Notes: generated by a model from the sequence alone, not told the origin. 64,000 nucleotides of DNA from Mesorhizobium sp. (GCA_004020365.1 SAQR01000011.1:1944-65943); one strand, 5' to 3'. Counted from the stretch's first letter, positions 8,978 to 17,984 are shown. Numbers and translations are program-made.

Positions 8978-9462
8978 CAGGCAGTGCCGGTCGATCCGAA
9001 GCCGCCGGAGCCGCGCGTCGTTCCGCCGGCCAAGCTGCGCTCCTCGACCGTCGCCTGCGTCACCGGGGCGAAGACGATCTGGGCGATCCGCATGCCGCGC
9101 GTCACCGCAAAATCCTCGTCGCCGAGATTGATCAGCAGCACCTTGACCTCGCCGCGATAGTCGCTGTCGATGGTGCCGGGCGTGTTGAGGCAGGTGAGGC
9201 CATGCTTGAAGGCGAGGCCCGAGCGCGGCCGGACCTGGCCTTCGACGCCCTCCGGGATCTCCAGGATCAGCCCGGTCGGCACCAGCGCGCGTTTTCCCGG
9301 CAGGATCAGCAGCGGCCGATCGTCCGGCACCGCGGCGCGCAGATCCATTCCGGCGGCGCCCGCGCTTTCATAGGCGGGAAGCGGCAGGCCTTCACCATGC
9401 GGCAGCCTGATGAAGCCGACGGCCGGACCGATGACGGAGGAAGTGTAGAGGGCTGCGCGCAT
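8977..9462 (-). CDS. dut: Deoxyuridine 5'-triphosphate nucleotidohydrolase (dUTPase)
   Basis: Hydrolyses dUTP to dUMP and pyrophosphate, keeping uracil out of DNA and supplying dUMP for thymidylate synthesis. All five dUTPase motifs are present in order in 161 residues: [31 protein letters not shown] with the catalytic Asp, RIAQIVF, and the C-terminal lid [10 protein letters not shown]. The length matches bacterial homotrimeric dUTPases. It overlaps the HAD phosphatase gene downstream by one base; the pairing may be nothing more than cotranscription. Confidence 0.96.
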   Translation of the reverse strand: MRAALYTSSVIGPAVGFIRLPHGEGLPLPAYESAGAAGMDLRAAVPDDRPLLILPGKRALVPTGLILEIPEGVEGQVRPRSGLAFKHGLTCLNTPGTIDSDYRGEVKVLLINLGDEDFAVTRGMRIAQIVFAPVTQATVEERSLAGGTTRGSGGFGSTGTA

Positions 9463-9546
9463 GAGGCTGATCCTATCGCTATCAACACCGATTCAGTCAA
9501 CGCGGCGGTGACACTATCAACGGCTTTCTTTCAGCGCAGTTCCGTT

Positions 9547-10017
9547 TCAGCGCAGTTCTACGGGAACGATCGTCGTCTCCTTGATCTCCTCCATGACGAA
9601 GGACGCCGAAACATCCGACAGCGCCACTTTGGCGATCAGCCGCTGATAGAGCCGGTCATACGCCTTCACGTCGGCGACGCGGGCGCGCAATACATAATCG
9701 AGGTCGCCGGACATGCGGTAGACGCCGGTGATCTCGGGAAAACCGCTCACTGCCGCCCGGAATTTTTGCAGCCAGTCCGGATCATGATTGGAGGTCCGGA
9801 CCAGGATGAACACCGAAAGGCCAAGGCCAAGCTTGTCGGCATCTACCAGCGCCACCCGGCCGGTGATGACGCCGTCTTCTTCCAGCCGCTTGACCCGGCG
9901 CCAGCAGGCATTGCGCGACAGCGACACTCTTTCCGACAATTGGTCGACCGACAATGTGCCGTCGCGTTGCAACTCGGCCAGCAATCTTCGGTCGATCTCA
10001 TCGATTTCCAGGGGCAT
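9547..10017 (-). CDS. Lrp/AsnC-family transcriptional regulator
   Basis: A 156-residue one-domain-plus-RAM regulator. The N-terminal winged helix-turn-helix covers EIDRRLLAELQRDGTLSVDQLSERVSLSRNACWRRVKRLEEDGVI, and the C-terminal Lrp ligand-binding domain runs from about residue 65 to 150 (RTSNHDPDWLQKF, GDLDYVLRARVADVKAYD). Such proteins bind amino acids and act locally or globally. ATG 10017 is chosen because the conserved region starts immediately after it; a longer frame from 10050 adds an unconserved leader. Upstream, GGGATGATTGTCCC and CCAATAATTGG are short inverted repeats (about 10019-10043) that could be autoregulatory sites. Confidence 0.88.
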   Translation of the reverse strand: MPLEIDEIDRRLLAELQRDGTLSVDQLSERVSLSRNACWRRVKRLEEDGVITGRVALVDADKLGLGLSVFILVRTSNHDPDWLQKFRAAVSGFPEITGVYRMSGDLDYVLRARVADVKAYDRLYQRLIAKVALSDVSASFVMEEIKETTIVPVELR

Positions 10018-10132
10018 GTGGGATGATTGTCCCAATAATTGGCCAAACACAAGGACGATTTGGGACCGATGAATCGAAAGCTCGTGCCAGAATACTCAGC
10101 ATCGGGGGCTTATCCAGGCAGGAGGGATCACC

Positions 10133-10387
10133 ATGACGACACGGCTTGCAAGGCTCTTTACCTCTCACCCGGCCAAGGTGGGCGAGACCTATTTCAGCCA
10201 TATGGCCTTCGCGGCGTGGTTCTGCTCGCGTCTGTTCATGGCAGCGTTCGCCGCACTCATTCACGCTTTCTTGCCGTTTGTGTTTGAGACTACGGCCAGC
10301 CGAATCGTTCGAGAGCTCTATGAGCGCACGCACAACAGAGGCACACACGCGATCAAGGAGCCTGCAGCTCGCATGGATCGCGCCTGA
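10133..10387 (+). CDS. Small DUF6356-family membrane-associated protein
   Basis: An 84-residue protein of the DUF6356 type, function unknown. It shows the family pattern near the N-terminus (LFTSHPAKVGETYFSHMAFAAWF), one hydrophobic helix at about 22-50 (MAFAAWFCSRLFMAAFAALIHAFLPFVF) and a basic C-terminal tail. AGGAGG lies eight bases before the ATG, a strong ribosome binding site that fixes the start. It is 14 bp upstream of the glutamine amidotransferase reading frame and could be cotranscribed with it. Confidence 0.75.
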   Translation: MTTRLARLFTSHPAKVGETYFSHMAFAAWFCSRLFMAAFAALIHAFLPFVFETTASRIVRELYERTHNRGTHAIKEPAARMDRA

Positions 10388-10401
10388 GGGAAGATTAAGC
10401 G

Positions 10402-11201
10402 ATGTGCCGGTGGGCGGCCTATCTTGGCGAAGCGGTCTTTCTCGAAGACATCGTCACGGCACCCTGCCATTCGCTGATCGCCCAGAGCCATTGCGCCCAG
10501 GAAGCCAAGTCGCCGACCAATGGCGATGGCTTTGGTCTCGCCTGGTACGGTGATCGGCCCGAACCGGGTCTGTATCGCGACATCCTGCCGGCCTGGTCCG
10601 ATCCCAATCTGAAGAGCCTGTGCCGGCAGATCAAATCCGGGCTGTTTCTCGCCCATGTGCGCGCCTCGACCGGCGGCGCCACCAGCCGCATGAATTGTCA
10701 TCCCTTCACAGCCGGCCGCTGGACGTTCATGCACAACGGCCAGATCGGCGGCTTCGAAAGAATCCGCCGCGCGCTGAAAATTCGCTCTCTGACGAGGGCT
10801 TCGCCCATCGCGAAGGCACCACCGATTCCGAACTTTTCTTTCTCCTGATGATCGACGAGGGTCTGGCGGGCGATCCGCAAGGCGCGGTGTCGCGCGCTAC
10901 GGCGCGGGTGATCGACGCCTCGCGGCGCGCCGGCTTCGAACCGGCGCTGAGACTTACCGCCGCCTTGTCGGACGGCGAATCGCTCCATGCGGTGCGCTAT
11001 GCGACCGATGCCCACGCGCCGACGCTCTACACCTCCGTCTTCCGCAATGGCGGCGGGCGATGCCTCATGTCCGAGCCTTTCGACCGTGATGGCGGCGACT
11101 GGCAGCCGATCCCGCCCTCTAGCTTCGTCACCATCACCAGAGCCGGCATGACCATTCGTCCGTTTGCGCCCGAAATCGCAAAGCTGGCGCTGGCCGTGTA
11201 G
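10402..11201 (+). pseudogene. Class II glutamine amidotransferase (YafJ/EgtC-like), frameshifted
   Basis: The first frame encodes an Ntn-type glutaminase domain with the catalytic Cys2 (MCRWAAYLGEAVFLED), the conserved GFGLAWY, FLAHVRASTGG and FMHNGQIGGF segments, then loses similarity after FERIRRALK at about 10776. The continuation (ENSLSDEGFAHREGTTDSELFFLLMIDEG and the rest of the domain) is found in the next frame, ending at 11201. Restoring one G in the run CTGAAAAT near 10776-10780 would give one uninterrupted 266-residue protein. Both halves look conserved, so this is either a very recent loss of function or a sequencing error. Family members hydrolyse glutamine, or gamma-glutamyl intermediates in ergothioneine synthesis; no egt genes are nearby. 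Confidence 0.85.
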
Positions 11202-11257
11202 ATTCCTCGCTATCGCGGCAATATCGCGGGGACAGCGCCCCTCAGCAGACCCTCGCA

Positions 11258-11277
11258 GCGCAATTCCAATCAAGCGC
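11258..11277. repeat. Direct repeat flanking the amidase gene, left copy
   Basis: GCGCAATTCCAATCAAGCGC. The right copy at 12816-12835 differs at one base (T for C at position 14). Together they bracket the amidase gene as a 1.58-kb unit. Each copy also has GCGC at both ends. Confidence 0.7.
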
Positions 11278-11369
11278 CGCCAGTCCTCGAATGCTGAACT
11301 CGGCTTGAAGACGCGCCGTGGTCCGCCATTTGGTGAGGCTGGCGCCGCTAGCAAGCCGGAGCATTGGTC

Positions 11370-12743
11370 ATGGACCTCGTCTTTTCCTCCACCAGAGAAT
11401 TGGCGGCCGCGATCCGCGACCGCAAGATTTCCGCCGTGGAAGCGCTGGACGCGCATTTGGCTGAGATCGACAGGCATAATGAGGCGGTCAACGCGGTCGT
11501 CACGCTCGACAGGGAAGGGGCTCGCGCCCGCGCGAAGAAAGCCGACGAAGCGCAGGCGCGCGGCGACGCTCTCGGGCCGCTGCACGGCGTGCCGTTCACG
11601 CTGAAGGACACCCACGAAACACTTGGAATGAAAACCACGGTTGGCTTCCCGTCCTTTGCCAACTATGTCGCACGGCAGGACAGCCCGGTCGTTCTCAGGT
11701 TGAAGGCGGCCGGCGGCGTGCTGGTTGGCAAGACAAATGTCGCAACGATGCTGGGCGACTGGCAGTCGAACAACCCGCTGTTCGGCCGCACCAGTAATCC
11801 GTGGGATCTATCGCGCACCGCCGGCGGTTCCAGCGGGGGAGCGGCGGCAGCACTTTGCGCGGGCATGACGCCATTCGAACTCGGCACCGACATGCAGGAT
11901 TCGATCCGCCTGCCTGCAGCCTTTTGCGGCGTCTACGGCCTCAAGCCGACCGAGCATCGCGTCTCCCTGGCCGGCGCCTTTCCCGATCCCGCCGGTGCGC
12001 CGCGCAGCGTGCGGCTGATGTCCTGTATCGGTCCGCTGGCCCGCAACGTCGAAGATCTGGCGCTGATCCTGGGGATCATAGCAGGGCGGGATGGCAGCGA
12101 CACCGATCTTGCGCCGGTGCCTGTCGAGGGCACGCCGGAGGTTGATCCCAAGACCCTGCGCATCGCTTTCGCGTCGGCCTTTCCGGGTTTTCCGGTAGCC
12201 GGCGAGATCAGGGCCGCGGTCGAAAGTCTGGCCGAGCAACTCAAATCTGCGGGCGCGGCCGTCGAGGAAGCAAGACTGCCGACGCTCGACCTGCATGACG
12301 ATCTGACGCAAGGCGGCGCGCTGATCGGCATGATGCTGGAGGCTGCGCAGCCGGAGCCGCCAGAAGAACCGACACCGGTCTCGCGCTGGTTCGAGGCGCT
12401 CGCCCGCCGCGACCAGTCCACCCTTGCCTGGGACCGGTTTTTCGAAGGTTGCGATGTCTTGCTTTGCCCCGTCGCCATGACCACGGCCTTTGCGCATTGC
12501 GAGCCGGGAACACCAATCAAAGTCGATGACAGAGAGCAGAGCTACTGGCTGCTGCCGGCCTATGGCGCGGTGTTCAACTATAGCGGCCACCCGGCACTTT
12601 CGCTGCCCTGCGGGCAGGACCGCGACGGCCTGCCCATCGGCCTGCAGCTGGTCGGCCGTCGCTGGTCCGAATCGCGGCTGCTTGGCATCGGCAAGGCGAT
12701 GGCGCCGCTGAGCGGCGGTTTTCGCCGCCCGCCGGGCTATTGA
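11370..12743 (+). CDS. Amidase-signature-family amidase
   Basis: A 457-residue amidase of the signature family, which hydrolyses amide bonds with a Ser-cisSer-Lys triad. The residues are visible: Lys79 in VPFTLKD, Ser154 in TAGGSSGGAAAAL and the nucleophile Ser178 in GTDMQDSIRLPAAFCG, with the family's usual 24-residue spacing between the two serines. The substrate is unknown. Gat-type glutamyl-tRNA amidotransferase is unlikely because gatB and gatC are missing and the sequence is closer to stand-alone amidases. ATG 11370 follows GGAG at eight bases; a TTG six bases earlier is less likely. The gene is isolated and bracketed by 20-bp direct repeats. Confidence 0.87.
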   Translation: MDLVFSSTRELAAAIRDRKISAVEALDAHLAEIDRHNEAVNAVVTLDREGARARAKKADEAQARGDALGPLHGVPFTLKDTHETLGMKTTVGFPSFANYVARQDSPVVLRLKAAGGVLVGKTNVATMLGDWQSNNPLFGRTSNPWDLSRTAGGSSGGAAAALCAGMTPFELGTDMQDSIRLPAAFCGVYGLKPTEHRVSLAGAFPDPAGAPRSVRLMSCIGPLARNVEDLALILGIIAGRDGSDTDLAPVPVEGTPEVDPKTLRIAFASAFPGFPVAGEIRAAVESLAEQLKSAGAAVEEARLPTLDLHDDLTQGGALIGMMLEAAQPEPPEEPTPVSRWFEALARRDQSTLAWDRFFEGCDVLLCPVAMTTAFAHCEPGTPIKVDDREQSYWLLPAYGAVFNYSGHPALSLPCGQDRDGLPIGLQLVGRRWSESRLLGIGKAMAPLSGGFRRPPGY

Positions 12744-12815
12744 GCGAAGCGGCCAAGCGTAGGACGCAAGCAGTGGGTCGCGCCGTGCCAGCGCCGACCT
12801 TGATCGACCTCGGCG

Positions 12816-12835
12816 GCGCAATTCCAATTAAGCGC
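12816..12835. repeat. Direct repeat flanking the amidase gene, right copy
   Basis: GCGCAATTCCAATTAAGCGC, 19 of 20 bases identical to the copy at 11258-11277. It ends three bases before the stop codon of the DUF1963 gene on the other strand. Confidence 0.7.
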
Positions 12836-12837
12836 AC

Positions 12838-14163
12838 CTAGTTCGTAATTTCGAACGTTACATTGTCGAAATTGCCGTTCGCCAAGTCATCGCGACTGAT
12901 GAATAGGACGATGGAATACATGTCGCCCCAGATCCATCCAACCATATCGCTTGTCCGAAGCTCCAACAAAACCGCATTCGGTGTCGCCGGCCCGTGAGGC
13001 GTGTAGACATGGCCAACCGGGGCATGCCCCATAGCGCCCCGTTCGTGCAGGGCATCGAATTGCCAGATCATTTCCATGCGAGAGCGCAATTCGGGATGAA
13101 GCGTCTCGGGAGCGCGTGTGTAGGCGCAGACGGCATGCCGATAAAGCTGGTCAGCATAGGTGTACCACCATTGCCCAACCGGCTTCTCGCACAGTCTCAA
13201 GGTCGAAGAACTGAAAAAGGCATAGCCATCTTCGTCATCTTTCAAATAGCGTACATATCGGAAAGGTATGTCCGCGATCTGCGCCAGCAAGTCTTGGATC
13301 GGTGCGCGCTGGAAGTCCTTTGTGAAGGGTATGAGCAAATCTCTGATGTGTGAAAACCGCCCCATCGACCGGGACGCTTCCAACTGCATGCTCTCCAGTT
13401 GCGTTCTACCCTCGTCGCGGTGTTTCCTTTTGAGCAGGCCGTCGATGTGCGTCCTGCCTAGGCTGAACTGGTCCTCAATGGCATTGAGAAGCGCCGCGAG
13501 CGTCGCTTCGTTGAACGGATGAAAGGCTGCGTTGGAGAGGTCCGGGAACTGAGCATGGCGGGGATTGGGCAAGCCGGGCGCCTTGCCCTTGCGCCACCCC
13601 GTGGGCGGAGGAGGTTGGCCAACGTGCTCGCTGATCATGATTGGCCACCTCGGCGTGTGGGCTTGCACCGGCAGCCTGCCTTTGGATGATCGCGGCCGGA
13701 ACCAGACCGCATCCGCCTGCCCAGGTCCGTCGCGCCACTTCAGTTCTCCATCGACGTGGAGCACCTTGGGAACCGTTTCTTCGGCATGAGCCGTTTCCTC
13801 GGCATGCAGGAAAACAGCAAGCCAGCCTTTCCTGGGACCGAGGCCAGACCAGATGTTCTGCGGCAAGGCGGACAGGTCTATCTGACATACGAAACGAAGA
13901 GGTTCGCCCTCGATCTCTGGCCACGCAACGTCATCGGGCAAGCAAGGCGCACCGCCAAACCAGCCGGCGCTCTGCTGTGCTGGGAGCGGTACGACGGGAG
14001 TGAGCAGGACATAGGGTTCCTCGATGTTTCTCGCATTGGCCAGGACCTCGAAGGTTGCGACTTCGTTCTCCACAATGCCACGTACTAGCCCGGCAGCGAA
14101 TTCGCGCGACGCTTGGTCTGCCTTGCGCTTACCAAATATTTTTCTAAGTACCCGGATGATCAT
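12838..14163 (-). CDS. DUF1963-domain protein (YwqG-like)
   Basis: A 441-residue protein whose central and C-terminal parts match the DUF1963/YwqG pattern: GWFGGAPCLPDDVAWPEIEGEPLRFVCQIDLSALP near the start and MGHAPVGHVYTPHGPATPNAVLLELRTSDMVGWIWGD at the end. The biochemical role of the family is unknown. The N-terminus (MIIRVLRKIFGKRKADQASREF) is basic. ATG 14163 is chosen because similarity to typical proteins starts after it; the open frame continues upstream through AT-rich, clearly non-coding DNA to 14352. Base composition of the promoter side is noticeably lower in GC than the surroundings, which hints that the gene may be a later arrival. Confidence 0.72.
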   Translation of the reverse strand: MIIRVLRKIFGKRKADQASREFAAGLVRGIVENEVATFEVLANARNIEEPYVLLTPVVPLPAQQSAGWFGGAPCLPDDVAWPEIEGEPLRFVCQIDLSALPQNIWSGLGPRKGWLAVFLHAEETAHAEETVPKVLHVDGELKWRDGPGQADAVWFRPRSSKGRLPVQAHTPRWPIMISEHVGQPPPPTGWRKGKAPGLPNPRHAQFPDLSNAAFHPFNEATLAALLNAIEDQFSLGRTHIDGLLKRKHRDEGRTQLESMQLEASRSMGRFSHIRDLLIPFTKDFQRAPIQDLLAQIADIPFRYVRYLKDDEDGYAFFSSSTLRLCEKPVGQWWYTYADQLYRHAVCAYTRAPETLHPELRSRMEMIWQFDALHERGAMGHAPVGHVYTPHGPATPNAVLLELRTSDMVGWIWGDMYSIVLFISRDDLANGNFDNVTFEITN

Positions 14164-14524
14164 CTGCCACCTGGTTGCCTGCCCGCCACGCGGAAAAAAA
14201 TGCCCGCTACAAGTAAACATCCTGATAAAGTCAATAAGAAGTAGTGAAGTAGAAGTGACGCGAATCTCATTCGATTTCAGCTTCAGATCATTCACGAATT
14301 GATTCCGAACGAGCAGCCGATCGCCAGCTATCGCTACGTGCTTCTCCCTCATCCCGCTGCTTCGCAGCCTCTTCTCCCGTTAGAGAGAAGAAGCTTACGC
14401 CGTGGCTGGCGAAACTCCGCTCCTCTCGAGGGTTCCGAAGGGACGAGCAAGGCACGCGGCTCGCCCCGGAATGGTCGGCCGAGCAAAGTGAGGGCTGGGG
14501 TGAGGGGTGCCCGATGCGATTTGC
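14164..14524. other. 361-bp gene-free stretch with AT-rich leader and degenerate repeat B
   Basis: The right-hand part (14341-14516) is a degenerate member of the intergenic hairpin repeat family, with blocks CTTCTCCCTCATCCCGCTGC, a short stem CTTCTCCCGTTAGAGAGAAG, and a final GTGAGGGGTG. The left-hand part (14164-14300) is markedly AT-rich for this genome and presumably holds the promoter of the DUF1963 gene. I see no conserved small reading frame. Confidence 0.55.
14341..14516. repeat. GC-rich intergenic hairpin repeat, copy B (degenerate)
   Basis: Shares the TTCTCCC opening, the internal ACTCCGCTCCTCTCGAGG-type segment and the closing GGGGTGAGGGGTG with the other copies, but the terminal inverted repeats no longer match each other well. 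It lies between codirectional genes (DUF1963 and the flavoprotein) on the minus strand. Confidence 0.5.
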
Positions 14525-15610
14525 CTACTCGGGCTGCTGAGAAAACCGTCCCAGCCCATAGGGCGCCAGCAGCGGATCGCGCTCCCCGTCGAGGATTTCC
14601 CGGGCGGCGAACAGGCCAACGGCAGGCGCCAGCGTGATGCCCGAATGCATGACCGCGACATAGAGGCCGCCGATGCCTTCAGCCCGTCCGATGATCGGAA
14701 GACCATCGACCGGCGTCGGCCGATAGCCGACCGTGTGAAAATCCAGTTCCAGCCGGTCGGCACCGCGCAACATGCTCTTCATCGCCGCAAACAGCTCGCG
14801 AGCGGTGGCTTCGGCATCCATGCCCGGATCGGCGCCGCCGAAATCCGAACCGGCGATGATACGGCCCTCGCCAGTCTGGCGCATGTGCTGCCGATCGCCG
14901 ATCACCACGCCGTTGAGCAGCTTTTCGTAGGGGCGTGAATGGACGATCAGGCCGGGCGGCGTCTCGATCGGCAGTTTTAACCCGACCATCGCCGCAATTG
15001 CCGGAGAGCCGGCGCCGGCTGCGATCACCACCTCGTCGGCGGCAATCCGTCCGCCTGACGTATCCACGCCGGTAATCCTGCCGTTGGTCAGTGTCAGCGC
15101 GGTGACTGTCGTGCCGGTCATCACCCGCGCGCCAAGCCGCTCGGCGTCGACCAGCAGCGTCTGCGTGGCCGCGACCGGCTCGGCCACGCCCTCCTCTGCG
15201 ATGTGAAGGGCGAAATCGGGAAGCTCGGTCAAATTGGGCTCTATACGTGCGGCTCCCACGCGGTCGACGCGCTCGATGCCGTAGCCCCAGGCAGAATGCT
15301 CGACGGCATAGGCCTCCAACTTGGCCGGCGGCAGGTCCCAGCACAGGCCGCCGGCCCATTCCAACGAAATGCCGGGCACGTCGTGCGCAAGCCGCGTCCA
15401 TTCGGCCATCGAACGGGTACGCAGCCGAAAATACGGCTCTGGGTTGCCCCAACTGGCATTGATCCAGGCAAAGGAATTCGGCGTGGCGATACCGCCGGCG
15501 CCGCTGTCCGCAACGATCGTCACGTTCGCGCCAGCCTTCGCCAGATGCCAGGCGATGGACGCGCCGATGATGCCGGCGCCGACGACGATGACTTGCTTGG
15601 CTGCGCTCAT
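14525..15610 (-). CDS. FAD-dependent amino-acid oxidase/dehydrogenase (DadA/DAO type)
   Basis: A 361-residue flavoprotein of the D-amino-acid oxidase fold. The N-terminal FAD-binding motif is IVVGAGIIGASIAWHLAKAG, and the C-terminal DAO signature includes FHTVGYRPTPVDGLPIIGRAEG and GLYVAVMHSGITLAPAVG. Relatives oxidise D-amino acids, glycine, sarcosine or similar amines; the substrate is not determinable here. ATG 15610 has AAAGGA upstream; the frame stays open to 16018 only because it runs opposite prfC. The gene is divergent from prfC, with 120 bp between them. Confidence 0.85.
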   Translation of the reverse strand: MSAAKQVIVVGAGIIGASIAWHLAKAGANVTIVADSGAGGIATPNSFAWINASWGNPEPYFRLRTRSMAEWTRLAHDVPGISLEWAGGLCWDLPPAKLEAYAVEHSAWGYGIERVDRVGAARIEPNLTELPDFALHIAEEGVAEPVAATQTLLVDAERLGARVMTGTTVTALTLTNGRITGVDTSGGRIAADEVVIAAGAGSPAIAAMVGLKLPIETPPGLIVHSRPYEKLLNGVVIGDRQHMRQTGEGRIIAGSDFGGADPGMDAEATARELFAAMKSMLRGADRLELDFHTVGYRPTPVDGLPIIGRAEGIGGLYVAVMHSGITLAPAVGLFAAREILDGERDPLLAPYGLGRFSQQPE

Positions 15611-15730
15611 GGACGGTCCTTTGTCGAATCGGGTCTTCTGATGTCGTTGCGGCAACCCTATCTCAAGGCCGGCAACCGCCCAAAATTGTTCGACAGGCTG
15701 CAAAAGCGCTGCTAGAAGCCGGCGCACCAC

Positions 15731-17338
15731 ATGGGATTCCATAAATTGGCTGAAGACATCACGAACGCGGTGGCGCGCCGCCGTACTTTCGCGATCATCG
15801 CGCATCCGGACGCCGGCAAGACGACGCTGACCGAAAAGCTGCTTTTGTTCGGCGGCGCCATCCAGCTCGCCGGCGAGGTCAAGGCCAAGAAGGATCGCAT
15901 CCAGACCCGGTCGGACTGGATGAAGATCGAGCGCGAGCGCGGCATTTCGGTCGTCACCTCGGTGATGACCTTCGAGTATGAGGACAATGTCTTCAATTTG
16001 CTCGACACGCCCGGCCACGAGGATTTCGCCGACGATACCTATCGCACGCTGTCGGCGGTCGACGCGGCGGTCATGGTCATCGACGCCGCCAAGGGTATCG
16101 AGCCGCGCACGCTAAAACTGTTCGAGGTCTGCCGGCTGCGGGATATCCCGATCATCACCTTCGTCAACAAGATGGACCGCGAAAGCCGCGACCCGTTCGA
16201 GATCCTCGACGAGATCGAGCAGAAGCTGGCGCTGGACACCGCACCGATCACTTGGCCGATCGGTCGCGGCAAGACCTTTTCCGGCACCTACCACCTGGCG
16301 TTGAATGCCGTGCGCAAGGGCGACGCGGAAAAGGAGCGCACGCCGGTCAACGGTCCCGACTCCAACCGCGTCGCCGGCCTGTTGCCGGAAAACGAGCGCG
16401 AAGCCTTCATAGAGGAGCTCGAGCTGGCGCGCGAAGCCTGCCGTCCGCTCGACATCGACGCGTTTCGCGAGGGCCATCTGACGCCGGTCTATTTCGGCTC
16501 GGCGCTGCGCAATTATGGCGTGCGCGACCTGATCGAGGCGCTTGGCGCCTACGGACCGCCGCCGCGCGCGCAGGAGGCCGACTCCCGCAAGGTCGAGGCG
16601 ACCGAGGACAAGATGACCTCGTTCGTCTTCAAGATCCAGGCCAATATGGATCCCAACCACCGCGACCGCATCGCCTTCGTCCGCGTCTGCTCGGGCAAGC
16701 TCGAGCGCGGCATGAAGGCCAAACTGGTCCGCACGGGAAAGCCGATGAGCCTGTCGGCGCCGCAATTCTTCTTCGCCCGCACCCGCGTCACTGCCGACGA
16801 GGCCTTTGCCGGCGACGTCGTCGGCATCCCCAACCACGGCACGCTACGTATCGGCGACACGCTGACCGAGGGCGAGGAGATCCTGTTCCGCGGCGTGCCG
16901 AACTTCGCGCCGGAAATCCTGCGCCGCGTCCGTCTCGGCGACGCGATGAAGGCCAAGAAGCTGAAGGAAGCGCTGCACCAGATGGCCGAGGAAGGCGTCG
17001 TGCAATTGTTCTCGCCGGAGGACGGTTCGCCGGCCATCGTCGGCGTCGTCGGTGCGCTGCAGCTCGACGTGCTGAAGGAGCGGCTGAACATCGAATACAC
17101 GCTGCCCGTCGATTTCGAGATGTCGCGCTTTTCCGTCTGCCGCTGGATAGCGGCCGACGACAAGGCCGAGCTGCATCGCTTCGTCGAGGCGCATCGCGGC
17201 GACATCGCCCGCGACCTCGACAACGATCCGGTGTTCCTGGCCCAGCACGCCTTTTCGCTCAACTACGAGGCCGAACGCTGGAAGGCGATCCGCTTCGCCG
17301 CGGTCAAGGATTACCAGGTCCGCGACAAGGCGGCTTGA
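15731..17338 (+). CDS. prfC: Peptide chain release factor 3 (RF3)
   Basis: GTPase that removes RF1/RF2 from the ribosome after termination, 535 residues, the usual RF3 length. G1 is AHPDAGKTTLTEK, the switch region includes ERERGISVVTSVMTFEY, G3 is LDTPGHEDFADDTYRTL, G4 is VNKMDRE, and the RF3-specific continuation DPFEILDEIEQKLALDTAPITWPIGRG distinguishes it from EF-G. The end of the gene is followed by a hairpin repeat (copy C) that separates it from a convergent VOC gene. Confidence 0.96.
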   Translation: MGFHKLAEDITNAVARRRTFAIIAHPDAGKTTLTEKLLLFGGAIQLAGEVKAKKDRIQTRSDWMKIERERGISVVTSVMTFEYEDNVFNLLDTPGHEDFADDTYRTLSAVDAAVMVIDAAKGIEPRTLKLFEVCRLRDIPIITFVNKMDRESRDPFEILDEIEQKLALDTAPITWPIGRGKTFSGTYHLALNAVRKGDAEKERTPVNGPDSNRVAGLLPENEREAFIEELELAREACRPLDIDAFREGHLTPVYFGSALRNYGVRDLIEALGAYGPPPRAQEADSRKVEATEDKMTSFVFKIQANMDPNHRDRIAFVRVCSGKLERGMKAKLVRTGKPMSLSAPQFFFARTRVTADEAFAGDVVGIPNHGTLRIGDTLTEGEEILFRGVPNFAPEILRRVRLGDAMKAKKLKEALHQMAEEGVVQLFSPEDGSPAIVGVVGALQLDVLKERLNIEYTLPVDFEMSRFSVCRWIAADDKAELHRFVEAHRGDIARDLDNDPVFLAQHAFSLNYEAERWKAIRFAAVKDYQVRDKAA

Positions 17339-17350
17339 GCTGTTAGTTTT

Positions 17351-17496
17351 CCCTTCTCCCCCTGTGGGAGAAGGTGTCGCCGAAGGCGACGCATGAGGGG
17401 TGTTCCAGGGAAAGCCAACGTCTCACTCCGCTGGAACACCCCTCAACCGTCTCGGCGCTACGCGCCGATCCACCTTCTCCCACAAGGGGAGAAGGG
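17351..17496. repeat. GC-rich intergenic hairpin repeat, copy C
   Basis: Outer ends TCCCTTCTCCCC-type and CTTCTCCCACAAGGGGAGAA are complementary. Nested inner arms, GAGGGGTGTTCCAG near 17395 and CTGGAACACCCCTC near 17430, pair perfectly over 14 bases, so the RNA would fold into a long two-part hairpin. Lies between convergent prfC and the PhnB-like gene and shares the block CAACCGTCTCGGCGCT with copy A. Confidence 0.8.
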
Positions 17497-17510
17497 AGAT
17501 CGCGCAGTTC

Positions 17511-17984
17511 TCACCCCCTGGCTGCCTCTTCGATCTTGGCGATGTCGATCTTGCTCATCTGCATCATCGCCTGCATGACACGGCCGGCCTTTTCGGTGTC
17601 GGGGTCCTGCAGCAGCCTTGGCAATTGCTCCGGCACGACCTGCCAGGAAACGCCGAACTTGTCCTTCAGCCAGCTACACTGGCTGGGCTCGCCACCGCCC
17701 TCGATGAGCCTGTCCCAGAAATAGTCGACCTCCTCCTGGGTCTTGCAGTCGATGGACAGCGAGACTGCCTCGGTGAACTTGAACTGCGGCCCGCCGTTGA
17801 GCGCCTGGAACTGCACGCCGTCGAGCTCGAAATAGGTCACCAGCACCTTGCCCTCATTATCGCCGCTGCCCTTGGGCCAGCGCATCACGCTCAGCACCTT
17901 CGAGTTCTTGAAGATGGAGATGTAATGGTTCATGGCTTCCTCGGCCTGGTCGTCGAACCACAGGCAGGGGGTGATCTTTTGCAT
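17511..17984 (-). CDS. VOC-superfamily protein, PhnB/3-demethylubiquinone-methyltransferase-like fold
   Basis: A 157-residue VOC-fold protein of the group often labelled PhnB-like or 3-demethylubiquinone-9 3-methyltransferase. The start KITPCLWFDDQAEEAMNHYISIFKNSKVL and the later EAVSLSIDCKTQEEVDYFWDRLIEGGGEPSQCSWLKDKFGVSWQVVP are typical. Enzymatic activity is not established for the group, and the methyltransferase label is historical. GAGGAG lies close upstream of ATG 17984, which decides the start; the frame extends further upstream without similarity. Confidence 0.83.
   Translation of the reverse strand: MQKITPCLWFDDQAEEAMNHYISIFKNSKVLSVMRWPKGSGDNEGKVLVTYFELDGVQFQALNGGPQFKFTEAVSLSIDCKTQEEVDYFWDRLIEGGGEPSQCSWLKDKFGVSWQVVPEQLPRLLQDPDTEKAGRVMQAMMQMSKIDIAKIEEAARG

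Noticed and set aside
12838-14163. DUF1963 gene as part of a mobile island
   Set aside because: Lower GC and one adjacent direct repeat are suggestive, but no integrase, tRNA or attachment site was found.
15611-16018. Extended N-terminus of the DAO-type flavoprotein upstream of 15610
   Set aside because: It overlaps the start of prfC and lacks similarity; the FAD motif begins right after ATG 15610.
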